DNA from: Actinomycetota bacterium
Lineage (GTDB): Bacteria; Actinomycetota; UBA4738
Direction of reading: 5' to 3'
NCBI GenBank assembly: GCA_013816105.1
Contig: JACDEY010000005.1
Location: 5,811 to 15,448 of the forward strand
Length of the DNA: 9,638 nt
Shown here: positions 1-6,515 of the stretch, in pieces
Layout: each line of letters begins with the position of its first letter
Position numbering within the stretch: position 1 is the stretch's first letter
Translations under genes and position numbers: made by a program
The notes under the pieces: model-generated
Databases searched by the model: none
Told to the model about the DNA's origin: nothing
What the model saw: the letters and a program-made list of their open reading frames with translations, nothing else

Positions 1-147
1 GTGGTGGGCGGCATCCCCTGAGAGCGGCGCCGCCGCGAGGGACGGACCCACCGCCGCCACGAGCGAGAGATCCGGGTCGCGATCCACCGCGCCGCACACG
101 AGGCGACCCATGCGGCCGGCCGCCCCGATCACGCCGACTCGGATCAC
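1..147 (-). CDS. dapB: 4-hydroxy-tetrahydrodipicolinate reductase, N-terminal 49 residues (partial)
   Basis: This is the start of dihydrodipicolinate reductase, cut by the left window edge. The family reduces 4-hydroxy-tetrahydrodipicolinate with NAD(P)H in the cytoplasmic diaminopimelate/lysine pathway. I translated it by hand: it opens VIRVGVIGAAGRMGRLV, a beta strand followed by the G-A-x-G-R-M-G dinucleotide-binding loop at about residues 8-14 that marks DapB. The start is GTG at 147-145. Its last two bases plus the next base form the TGA stop of the upstream M16 gene (GTGA overlap), so translation is probably coupled. M16 peptidase followed by dapB is a common neighbourhood in Actinomycetota. 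The catalytic and tetramerisation domain is outside the window. Another Rossmann reductase is possible in principle, but the motif and context together make dapB very likely. Confidence 0.88.
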   Translation of the reverse strand, partial: MIRVGVIGAAGRMGRLVCGAVDRDPDLSLVAAVGPSLAAAPLSGDAAHH

Positions 148-1502
148 GGCAATCCGATTCCCGGTCCGGCGTGCGCCGCCACGGTCAGGTCGGCGGATGG
201 AGAGGACGGGCCGGGCGCCACGGCGTCGAAGGCGTCCGGCTGAAAGGGCCCGATCACGGTGAGTGCCATCGGCTGCCCGAACACGTCATGCGCCGCCCGG
301 GTGGCGTCCTGTCGAGTAACCGAATCAATGCGTTCGAGCAGCTCGTCGACCGAAAGGATCTCGCCGTGGGCGATCTCGGACTTGCCGATCCGCGACATCC
401 GTCCACCCGTATCCTCGAGAGAGAGGACGAGGGCCCCCTTCATGTGCCCCTTAGCCCGCTCGAGCTCCTCCTGGCTCAGGCCACCGTCGGCGAGGTCGTC
501 CATCTCCTTGCGAACGAGGGACAGCACCTCGTGCGCCCTGGCCGGCGTGCTCCCCGCGTACACCCCGAAGAGCCCGGTCTCGGCGTACATCGAGTGGAAG
601 CTGAAGATGGCGTAGACGAGTCCCCGCTTCTCCCTCACCTCCTGGAAGAGCCGGGAGGACATCCCGCCGCCGAGGACGGAGTTGAGGACACCGAATGCGA
701 ACCGCTCGGGATCCTTGCGGGAGTAGGCGTTCGTTCCCACGCAGATGTGCGCCTGCTCGGTCGTCCGGTTCTTCACCATAAAGGTCCCCGACGGAGCCGG
801 GACGTCCCCGCCGGCCCGCGCGCGCTGCGCGAGCGATTCCGAGGCCCTCGGCCCGGTCTCCATGCTTCGCTCGAGGAGGGCGCAGAGCTCGTCGTGGCGG
901 AGATTCCCCGCGGCGGCGATGACGAAGTGCGGCGGCTGGTAGAGGCGATCGTAGAACCGTTTGATCTGGTCGCGGCCGAGCGAAGCGATAGAGTTCCGTG
1001 TTCCGAGAACCGGCCGCCCCAGGGGATGGTCGCCCCACAGCGTCTCGGAGAAGAGGTCGTGGATGAGGTCGCCCGGATCGTCGTCGCGCATGTTGATCTC
1101 TTCGAGGATGACCTGGCGCTCGGCCTCGACGTCCGCCTTGGCGATGCGGGAGTTCTGGAGCATGTCGCCCATGTACTCCACCGCCATCTGGAGGTCGCGG
1201 TCCGCGACCCGGCAGTAGTAGCAGGTGGCTTCCTTTGCGGTGAACGCGTTCAGGTCACCGCCAACCGCGTCGAACGCTTCCGCTATGTCGCGGGCCGTTC
1301 TCGCCCGCGTGCCCTTGAAAAGCAGGTGCTCGAGGAAGTGGGATGCACCTGCGATCGCCGGACGCTCGTCACGGGAACCGACCGAGACCCACACCCCGAG
1401 GGCAACCGAGCGCACCCCCGGCATCGCCTCCGTAACGACGCGGAGGCCGGACGCGTACTCGGTCCGGCCGAGCACCGGCTCGCCGCGGCGCCGAGGGCTC
1501 AC
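144..1502 (-). CDS. M16 family zinc metallopeptidase (PepR/YmxG/mitochondrial processing peptidase-like)
   Basis: This 452-residue single-chain M16B peptidase is of usual length for bacterial homologues of the mitochondrial processing peptidase beta subunit. The inverted zinc motif HxxEH is seen as HFLEH at residues 55-59, giving H55 and H59 as zinc ligands and E58 as catalytic base. The third ligand is E135 in VILEEIN, 76 residues after H59 as the family requires. The second half (about 190-380) is the inactive M16_C half of the clamshell, with GGGMSSRLFQEVREKRGLVY typical of the family. There is no signal peptide, so it is likely cytoplasmic; its natural substrates are not known. Start is GTG at 1502-1500, overlapping the pnp stop as GTGA. 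No good Shine-Dalgarno lies in front, so translation is probably coupled to pnp. The C-terminal 25 residues are Pro/Ala/Gly-rich. The order pnp-M16-dapB matches Mycobacterium (pepR) and Streptomyces. Confidence 0.93.
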   Translation of the reverse strand: MSPRRRGEPVLGRTEYASGLRVVTEAMPGVRSVALGVWVSVGSRDERPAIAGASHFLEHLLFKGTRARTARDIAEAFDAVGGDLNAFTAKEATCYYCRVADRDLQMAVEYMGDMLQNSRIAKADVEAERQVILEEINMRDDDPGDLIHDLFSETLWGDHPLGRPVLGTRNSIASLGRDQIKRFYDRLYQPPHFVIAAAGNLRHDELCALLERSMETGPRASESLAQRARAGGDVPAPSGTFMVKNRTTEQAHICVGTNAYSRKDPERFAFGVLNSVLGGGMSSRLFQEVREKRGLVYAIFSFHSMYAETGLFGVYAGSTPARAHEVLSLVRKEMDDLADGGLSQEELERAKGHMKGALVLSLEDTGGRMSRIGKSEIAHGEILSVDELLERIDSVTRQDATRAAHDVFGQPMALTVIGPFQPDAFDAVAPGPSSPSADLTVAAHAGPGIGLP

Positions 1503-3811
1503 TCCGGGCGCCGGTCCGTGCCTCGTTCCCCGCGGTCGCGCCGGGGACGGAAGCCCCGGTCACGGTCGCGTCCCCGGTCGCCCCGGCCGTCACCCTCTCG
1601 TCGCTCTCTCGGTAGCCGGCGGTCGTGATCCTCGCCGCCCTCCGGCCTGGGCCACCCACCCTCCGGAGGGTCCCAGCCCTCGCCGACCGGCTTCAGGCTG
1701 ATCTTCCCCTGAGGGTCGATCTCCTGGACCTCGACGGTGAGGTGGTCTCCCACGTTCACGGCCTCCTCGACGCTCGACAGGCGCTTTCCACGCCCGAGCT
1801 TCGAGATGTGGACCAGGCCGTCACGCGCGGGGGTGATGTTGACGAACGCCCCGAACGTCGTGGTCTTGACGACGGTGCCGTCGAAGCGCTCCCCGACCTG
1901 GGGCAGGCGTGGATGGGCGATGGCCTCGATCATCTCTATGGCCCGGTCGGCCCCGTCTCCCTCTCGTGAGCCGATGAAGACGGTGCCGTCGTCCTGGATG
2001 TCGATGTCCGCCCCCGTGACCGCGATGATCTCGTTGATCCGCTTCCCCTTCGGGCCGATCACCTCGCCGATCTTGTCGACCGGGATCTGCATGCTGAGGA
2101 TCCGGGGGGCCTTGGACGAGAGCGCCTGGCGGGGACCCGAGATGGTTTCGAGAATAACGTCGAGGATCTGCAGCCGAGCGTCCTTCGCCTGCTTGAGAGC
2201 GCCGGCCAGAACCTCCGTGGGAAGGCCCGTCACCTTGGTGTCCAGCTGCAGGGCGGTCACGAAGTCCTTCGTCCCGGCGACCTTGAAGTCCATGTCCCCC
2301 AGGGCGTCTTCCGCGCCGAGGATGTCGGTCAGCGTCACGAACTCGCCGCCCTCGGCGATGAGGCCCATGGCGATTCCCGCCACGGGAGCCTTGATCGGGA
2401 CTCCCGCGTCCATCATCGAAAGGGTCGAGGCACAGACGCTGGCCATGGAGGTGGACCCGTTGGATTCCAGCACGTCGGACACCAGCCGAAGGGTGTAGGG
2501 GAACTCCTCCTCCGGCGGCACGACCGGGATGAGCGCCCGCTCGGCGAGCGCCCCGTGGCCGATCTCCCGGCGCTTCGGGCCGCGCAGGAACCCCACCTCG
2601 CCCGTCGAGAACGGGGGAAAGTTGTAGTGGTGGATGTAGCGCTTGGACTCCTCGGGGTCCAGCGTGTCGATCATCTGGTTCATCCGAAGCATCCCGAGCG
2701 TCGTGACGTTCAGGACCTGCGTCTCCCCACGCTGGAACAGCCCGGAGCCGTGGGCCCGGGGGATCAGGCCCACCTCACTCGAGAGGGCCCGGATCTCATC
2801 CGGCCTGCGCCCGTCCATCCGGACGCCCTCCCGAACGACCTTCATGCGCATCAGCCTCTTCTGAAGCTCCTTGAACGCCGGAGAGACCTGAGTACCCAGC
2901 TGTGCGTACTCCTCGCCCCAGCGCTCGGACAGGTGACCCTTCATCTCCTCCTTCAGCGTCGCGAGATTGGCTTCCCGCTCCGCCTTGCCGGGAACCAGAG
3001 CCTCGGCCAGCCGTACCGTAGCGAACTCCTCGACGGCGCCGAAGACGTCCTCGGAGTAGAGCGGCCTCGGGGTGAACTCCTTCTCGGTGACGCCCGCCTC
3101 TGCGACGAACTCTCGCTGGAAGTCGCAGATCTCACCGATGGCGCGCTTCGCGGCCTCGAGGCCTTCGGTGAGGACCTCTTCGGTCGGCGCGGTCTCGCCG
3201 TCCTGGATCCGCTGCCACGCCCCCTCGGGGGCCTCTCCCTCCACCATCAGGACATCGACCTCGCCCTGGTCGTTGCGCCGCCCGGCGACGACGACGTCGA
3301 AGGTGGCGAGGTCGAGCTCCTGATAGGTCGGATTGACCTTCCACTGTCCGCCGATGAGCCCCAGCCTGACCGCACCGATCGGGCCCTCGAAGGGGAGCCC
3401 GGCCAGGGACACGGCAAGCCCGGCCGCGTTGATGCTCGGAATGTCGTAAGGGTTCGCCATGTCGGCCGACAGGATGGTCACGACGACGTGGACCTCGTCG
3501 CGGAACCCGTCCTTGAACGTGGGGCGGAGCGGCCGGTCGGTGAGGCGAGCGGTGAGGATGGCGGTCTCAGATGGCCTTCCCTCGCGCCGGAAGAAGCCGC
3601 CGGGGATCTTGCCCGCGGCGTACATGCGCTCCTCGACGTCGACCGTGAGGGGAAAGAAGTCGATGCCTTCGCGGGGGGCCGCGCTGGTGCACGCAGCGAG
3701 GACCTGCGTCTCGCCGAGGGTGACGACGCACGAGCCGTGCGCCTGCTTGGCGAGCTTTCCGGTTTCGAAGATGAGTTCAGCAGAGCCGATGGTTCGCGAC
3801 GATCTGATCAA
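1499..3811 (-). CDS. pnp: Polyribonucleotide nucleotidyltransferase (PNPase)
   Basis: PNPase is a trimeric 3'-5' phosphorolytic exoribonuclease that degrades RNA to nucleoside diphosphates. The 770 residues show the full architecture: first RNase PH domain (about 5-200, with FFRREGRPSE near 73-82), alpha-helical linker (about 235-320), and second RNase PH domain (about 322-530). The second domain has phosphate-binding NGSTSMASVC and the DILGAEDALGDMDFK block, where D502, D508 and K510 correspond to E. coli D486, D492 and K494. KH domain (about 573-633, GPKG at 586-589) and S1 domain (about 638-709) follow. The last 44 residues contain 17 arginines with many Gly and Asp and look disordered. 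The frame stays open 18 codons further upstream, but family alignment and a strong AAGGAGG 7 nt ahead identify TTG at 3811-3809 as the start. It lies after rpsO behind a structured 255-nt leader. Confidence 0.96.
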   Translation of the reverse strand: MIRSSRTIGSAELIFETGKLAKQAHGSCVVTLGETQVLAACTSAAPREGIDFFPLTVDVEERMYAAGKIPGGFFRREGRPSETAILTARLTDRPLRPTFKDGFRDEVHVVVTILSADMANPYDIPSINAAGLAVSLAGLPFEGPIGAVRLGLIGGQWKVNPTYQELDLATFDVVVAGRRNDQGEVDVLMVEGEAPEGAWQRIQDGETAPTEEVLTEGLEAAKRAIGEICDFQREFVAEAGVTEKEFTPRPLYSEDVFGAVEEFATVRLAEALVPGKAEREANLATLKEEMKGHLSERWGEEYAQLGTQVSPAFKELQKRLMRMKVVREGVRMDGRRPDEIRALSSEVGLIPRAHGSGLFQRGETQVLNVTTLGMLRMNQMIDTLDPEESKRYIHHYNFPPFSTGEVGFLRGPKRREIGHGALAERALIPVVPPEEEFPYTLRLVSDVLESNGSTSMASVCASTLSMMDAGVPIKAPVAGIAMGLIAEGGEFVTLTDILGAEDALGDMDFKVAGTKDFVTALQLDTKVTGLPTEVLAGALKQAKDARLQILDVILETISGPRQALSSKAPRILSMQIPVDKIGEVIGPKGKRINEIIAVTGADIDIQDDGTVFIGSREGDGADRAIEMIEAIAHPRLPQVGERFDGTVVKTTTFGAFVNITPARDGLVHISKLGRGKRLSSVEEAVNVGDHLTVEVQEIDPQGKISLKPVGEGWDPPEGGWPRPEGGEDHDRRLPRERREGDGRGDRGRDRDRGFRPRRDRGERGTDRRPE

Positions 3812-3818
3812 AGTGAAT

Positions 3819-3825
3819 CCTCCTT
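3819..3825 (-). promoter_or_regulatory. Shine-Dalgarno that fixes the pnp TTG start
   Basis: On the minus strand AAGGAGG is followed by a 7-nt spacer and TTG ATC AGA. This is the best ribosome binding site in the window. It decides between the longer open frame, whose GTG/ATG-type start at 3865 has no such site, and the TTG at 3811 that matches the usual PNPase N-terminus. Confidence 0.88.
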
Positions 3826-3965
3826 GAAAGTCGGCCGCGCGGGGCGACCGTGGAATTCGGTCCAAGGAGCGTTGGGCTTCGAGGAGTGCGGCCAGTTCTC
3901 AGTGGTGGTCCTCGGATACGCACCTTCGAAAGCGCCAATCCGGGAACCGCAACTGATAACTGACC

Positions 3966-3993
3966 CACCGGGAGGCCCTTCGCCCCTCGGGTG
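3966..3993 (-). repeat. Second hairpin in the pnp leader
   Basis: On the minus strand CACC-C-GAGG pairs with CCTC-CC-GGTG around a 9-nt loop, giving 8 base pairs with a small asymmetric internal loop. It is one of several alternative folds of this GC-rich stretch, because an ACCGGG/CCCGGT pairing competes with it. It was judged by eye; no folding energy was computed. Confidence 0.35.
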
Positions 3994-4032
3994 TGCCCGG
4001 TCGTGTCCTGACTATCCCCTCCTCAGCGGGGG

Positions 4033-4056
4033 CGGGCGGAAGGATCATGCCGCCCG
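4033..4056 (-). repeat. GC-rich hairpin just after rpsO (terminator-like or processing stem, no U-run)
   Basis: The minus strand reads CGGGCGG, a 10-nt loop, then CCGCCCG: a perfect 7-bp G/C stem starting 10 nt after the rpsO stop. No U-rich tract follows, so a classical intrinsic terminator is not supported. It could protect the rpsO 3' end, serve as an RNase III site or partly attenuate read-through into pnp. Confidence 0.5.
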
Positions 4057-4066
4057 TGCCCGGTAC

Positions 4067-4336
4067 TCAGCGCCGAAGCCCCAGACGAGAGATCAGCGTT
4101 CGGTAGCGCTCGACGTCCTCGCGACGAAGGTAGCCGAGCAGGCGTCGACGCCTGCCGACCATCTGCAGCAATCCCCGCCGTGAATGGTGGTCCTTCTTGT
4201 GGGTCTTCAGGTGTTCCGTGAGCTGTTCGATGCGTTTCGAAAGGACGGCAACCTGAACTTCCGGCGAGCCTGTATCGGCATCGCCGCGGCGATAATCGCT
4301 GATCAGAGCTGATTTCTGGTCCTTGAGCAGTGCCAT
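4067..4336 (-). CDS. rpsO: 30S ribosomal protein S15
   Basis: S15 binds the central domain of 16S rRNA (helices 20-22) early in 30S assembly and forms a bridge to the 50S subunit. The protein has 89 residues, exactly the usual bacterial length. It shows the conserved TGSPEVQVA loop at residues 22-30 and the [12 protein letters not shown] block at 46-57 that contacts the three-way rRNA junction, ending in the family's RLGLRR. The ATG start at 4336 is certain from the alignment, although the upstream Shine-Dalgarno is weak (a GGA about 9 nt ahead). It sits between the capA-like gene (45-nt gap) and pnp. The rpsO-pnp pair is widely conserved, and S15 in several bacteria represses its own mRNA. 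I cannot identify an S15-binding leader here, and the short TAGGCT-like -10 element upstream lacks a good -35. Confidence 0.97.
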   Translation of the reverse strand: MALLKDQKSALISDYRRGDADTGSPEVQVAVLSKRIEQLTEHLKTHKKDHHSRRGLLQMVGRRRRLLGYLRREDVERYRTLISRLGLRR

Positions 4337-4381
4337 AGATTTCGATCCAGCCTATCACACGACCCCGCGCCACCCCGGCGA

Positions 4382-5517
4382 TCAGGTCCCCCGGAGCACC
4401 GGGTGACCCGAGGACTCGATGTAGGCGGGGATGAGGCGACCGGGTGAGCTCGCCGTCCGCCGACACGGTGACTTCCGCCACGGCCGTGACCGACCCGGCC
4501 GCCGAGAACGCCGGCCACACAAAGTTCCCGAGGCTCCAGAAGATGGGGCGACCCTTGTAGGTCCCCATCGGGTTCAAACGGTGGGAGTGATGACCGAAGA
4601 TGATGTCGGCGCCCGCGTCGATCATCGCGTGCGCCCGCTCGATGTCCTCCGAACGCGGCTGCAGATCCAGCTCCACCCCCCAATGGATCGCCACGATTAC
4701 GAGGTCCGCGATCTCCTCCGCCGCCCGCACCGCGGTGACCATGGTGGGGATGTCGTCCCCGCTCGCCATGCCGGGATGATCGGGACCGGCGAGCCAGTCA
4801 TCGGTCGGCAACACCCCTCCGAAACCGACCACCGCGATCCTCCATCCCTTGATGTCGAAGACCGCCGGGCGGGTCGCCTCCGCGAGGTCGCCCCCCGCCC
4901 CCACCGGAGCGATGTCGTGTGCCGCGAGATTCTCCCGCGTATCGAGGAGCGCCTCGACCCCGAAGTCCTGCGAGTGATTGTTGCCGAGGTTCGGCGACCT
5001 CCACCCCGGCCGCTCGCGCGGCGGGCAGGGCATCGGGGTCGCCCCGGAACGTGAATTCCTTCGCCGCCGCGCTGCCCAGGTCGGAAACGGCGCACTCCAG
5101 GTTGATGACGGTGAGGTCGTCCTCCTGGAACAGGCCCGCCAGGCCGGACCAGGCGTATCCGTACCCGTAGGTTCGGAAGTTCCGGATACTCGAGGGGTCC
5201 AGGTTGACGTCCCCCGTGCCATGGATGACGAGTGGCTCGCGAGACTGGGACGGGGTGGGAGACGCGGATGTCGTTGCCGGGGAGGGCATGGTCGACCCGG
5301 GGGCTTCTGACATGCCCGAACCGCCGGCTCCCCCGGCGGAAGAGCCCACTTGGGGCGCCGATCTCGCGCCTCGGACGTCGGAACGGCCCGATCGTCCTCC
5401 ACCGTCACCGAGCACGGCGCGAACCCCGACGGCGAAAAGGAGCATCGCCCCAAGGACGGCCACCAGGGAGCCGAAGGAACGCTTCCGCGCTGCGGGGGTC
5501 CGGTGCGCGCCGGCCAT
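4382..5517 (-). pseudogene. CapA/PGA_cap-family metallophosphatase-like membrane-anchored protein, interrupted by two 1-nt frameshifts
   Basis: The start is ATG at 5517, one base after the ribF stop. Residues 1-175 read in one frame, with an N-terminal membrane anchor (about 15-36) and a Ser/Gly/Pro/Thr-rich linker (about 37-95). The CapA fold follows with GTGDVNLD at 100-107. Reading then has to skip one extra base near 4992 and a second within the GGG at 4442-4444 (plus strand). Removing both gives exactly 377 residues and a TGA at 4384-4382. The repaired protein has the family motifs GNNHSQDFG (178-186), HWG (277-279), GHHSH (308-312) and SLGNF (328-332), and ends GRLIPAYIESSGHPVLRGT. CapA-family proteins are linked to poly-gamma-glutamate or other envelope polymers, but the biochemical role of most is unknown. 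Predicted orientation is N-in with the catalytic domain outside. Either recent decay or sequencing insertions explain the shifts, and the second frame otherwise runs out of frame across rpsO. Confidence 0.85.
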
Positions 5518-5518
5518 C

Positions 5519-6463
5519 TCAGCCGGCGTCCTCTCGTGGGCCGGCCAGGAGAGCGCGGGCCCGTTCCACGTCGAGACCCATCTGTCGCACGAGCTCGCCG
5601 GCCGATGGAAAGCGAACCTCGTCGCGCAGCCGGGCCCAGAACTCCACTGTCATCCGGCGGCCATGGAGATCGCCCGCGAAGTCGAGCAAATGGGCTTCGA
5701 CGTGGAGGGGATCCCCGCCGAAGGTCGGGTTCGTGCCGATGTTTACGGCAGCGGGGTGACTCTCCCCCTCGACGAACGCCCGCGCCGCGTACACGCCTCT
5801 GACCGGAAGCTGGATGCGCGCGGTCACGCCCAGGTTCGCGGTGGGGTAGCCGAGCCCGGCTCCGCGACCTGCCCCGGGGACGACCGTGCCCTCCACGGCA
5901 TACCTTCGACCGAGCGCGATCGCCGGCCAGCGCAGGTCGCCACCCGCGAGCGCCGCACGGATGGAGGACGAGGAGACCGGGCGGCCCTCCATTTTCACCA
6001 GTCTCACGCCCTCGACGGTGAACCCGGCCGTCGCGCCCATGCCGGCCAGCGCCGCGAGGTCGCCCTCCGCGCCATGGCCGAAGGTGAAGTTCGAGCCGAC
6101 GACGACGTGCTCGGCGGCCAGTCCGGCGGAAAGCACGCGCGTCGCGAAGCGCTCGGCCGGCCAGGCGGCGAGCTCCTCTGTGAACGGGAGCACGACCAGG
6201 CTCTCGATCCCCAGCCCCGCGATGAGATCGCCCTTCCGCTCGAGGGTGGTGAGGAGGGCGGGCTCTCTTCCCGGCGTAAGCACCTCGCGCGGGTGGCGGT
6301 CGAACGTGACGGCGGTCGGCGTGAGCCCGCGGGCGTGGCCCACCGCCACCGTTCTGCGGATAACGGCCTGGTGGCCGAGGTGCACGCCGTCGAAGAAGCC
6401 GATCGTGACCGCGCCCGGGCCGATCCGCCGGTCCACGGCCCCCAGCCCGTCGGAGACCCTCAT
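5519..6463 (-). CDS. ribF: Bifunctional riboflavin kinase / FMN adenylyltransferase (FAD synthetase)
   Basis: RibF phosphorylates riboflavin to FMN and adenylates FMN to FAD. The 314-residue protein has both domains. The N-terminal nucleotidyltransferase domain (about 1-185) has IGFFDGVHLGHQ at 21-32, containing the HxGH-type nucleotide-binding motif, the flavin-side loop GSNFTFGHG at 123-131 and SSSSIR at 164-169. The C-terminal kinase domain (about 187-308) has GRGAGLGYPTANL, with the PTAN motif at 207-210, NIGTNPTFG at 241-249, the catalytic-type glutamate E256 in VEAHLLDF and the closing FWARLRDEVRF. The ATG at 6463 gives the usual N-terminus. It follows truB after 52 nt, and its TGA is separated from the capA-like ATG by one base. 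The truB-ribF-rpsO order is ancient and common in Gram-positive bacteria. Confidence 0.96.
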   Translation of the reverse strand: MRVSDGLGAVDRRIGPGAVTIGFFDGVHLGHQAVIRRTVAVGHARGLTPTAVTFDRHPREVLTPGREPALLTTLERKGDLIAGLGIESLVVLPFTEELAAWPAERFATRVLSAGLAAEHVVVGSNFTFGHGAEGDLAALAGMGATAGFTVEGVRLVKMEGRPVSSSSIRAALAGGDLRWPAIALGRRYAVEGTVVPGAGRGAGLGYPTANLGVTARIQLPVRGVYAARAFVEGESHPAAVNIGTNPTFGGDPLHVEAHLLDFAGDLHGRRMTVEFWARLRDEVRFPSAGELVRQMGLDVERARALLAGPREDAG

Positions 6464-6488
6464 CGGCAGGCAGGGTACAGGATGCCCT

Positions 6489-6514
6489 CGGCCGATTCGG
6501 CCGCCTGGCGGCCG
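6489..6514 (-). repeat. GC-rich hairpin in the truB-ribF gap
   Basis: Right after the truB stop the minus strand reads CGGCCGC, CAG, GCGGCCG (6514-6498): a perfect 7-bp stem with a 3-nt loop. A third CGGCCG at 6489-6494 can pair with the middle copy instead, so two folds exclude each other. No U-run follows. It may be an mRNA processing or stabilising stem or a weak attenuator. It may also be chance in GC-rich DNA, although this is one of few untranslated gaps in the cluster. Confidence 0.45.
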
Positions 6515-6515
6515 C

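Larger units (their letters stand above)
3812..4066 (-). promoter_or_regulatory. Structured rpsO-pnp intergenic leader
   Basis: These 255 nt hold no credible gene. On the minus strand they contain several candidate hairpins: a 7-bp stem near the rpsO stop (4033-4056), an 8-bp stem with a small internal loop (3966-3993), an imperfect stem (3914-3941) and a 5-bp stem GACCG/CGGTC (3846-3862) about 20 nt before the pnp ribosome binding site. In E. coli and Streptomyces the rpsO-pnp intergenic RNA carries RNase III-cut stems through which PNPase controls its own mRNA. A similar role here is inferred from position and folding potential. I did not find a convincing -35/-10 pair, so a separate pnp promoter is possible but unsupported. 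Confidence 0.45.

Noticed and set aside
171..1628. Long plus-strand open frame of 485 codons opposite the M16 gene
   Set aside because: It is the antisense shadow of a clear M16 peptidase in GC-rich DNA. The translation is Arg/Pro/Gly-rich with no recognisable domain or ribosome binding site.
3812..3865. 18-residue N-terminal extension of PNPase
   Set aside because: It includes the ribosome binding site of the TTG start and leader sequence, and the family N-terminus begins at the TTG.
2555..4183. Plus-strand open frame of 542 codons opposite pnp and rpsO
   Set aside because: It mirrors PNPase codon structure, crosses the intergenic leader and rpsO, and shows no family motif. High GC makes stop codons rare in antisense frames.
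4337..4381. Promoter directly upstream of rpsO
   Set aside because: A TAGGCT -10-like hexamer is present, but the region 17 nt upstream (CGGGGT) does not resemble a -35 element, so support is too weak to annotate.
4990..5000. Programmed ribosomal frameshift in capA
   Set aside because: There is no X-XXY-YYZ slippery heptamer, rare stop context or obvious downstream structure, and a second shift would also be needed near 4442.
4023..5453. Minus-strand 476-codon frame as a single real gene
   Set aside because: Only its middle part (about 4445-4991) is CapA. Its first part is an out-of-frame reading of the anchor and linker, and its end is an out-of-frame reading of rpsO.
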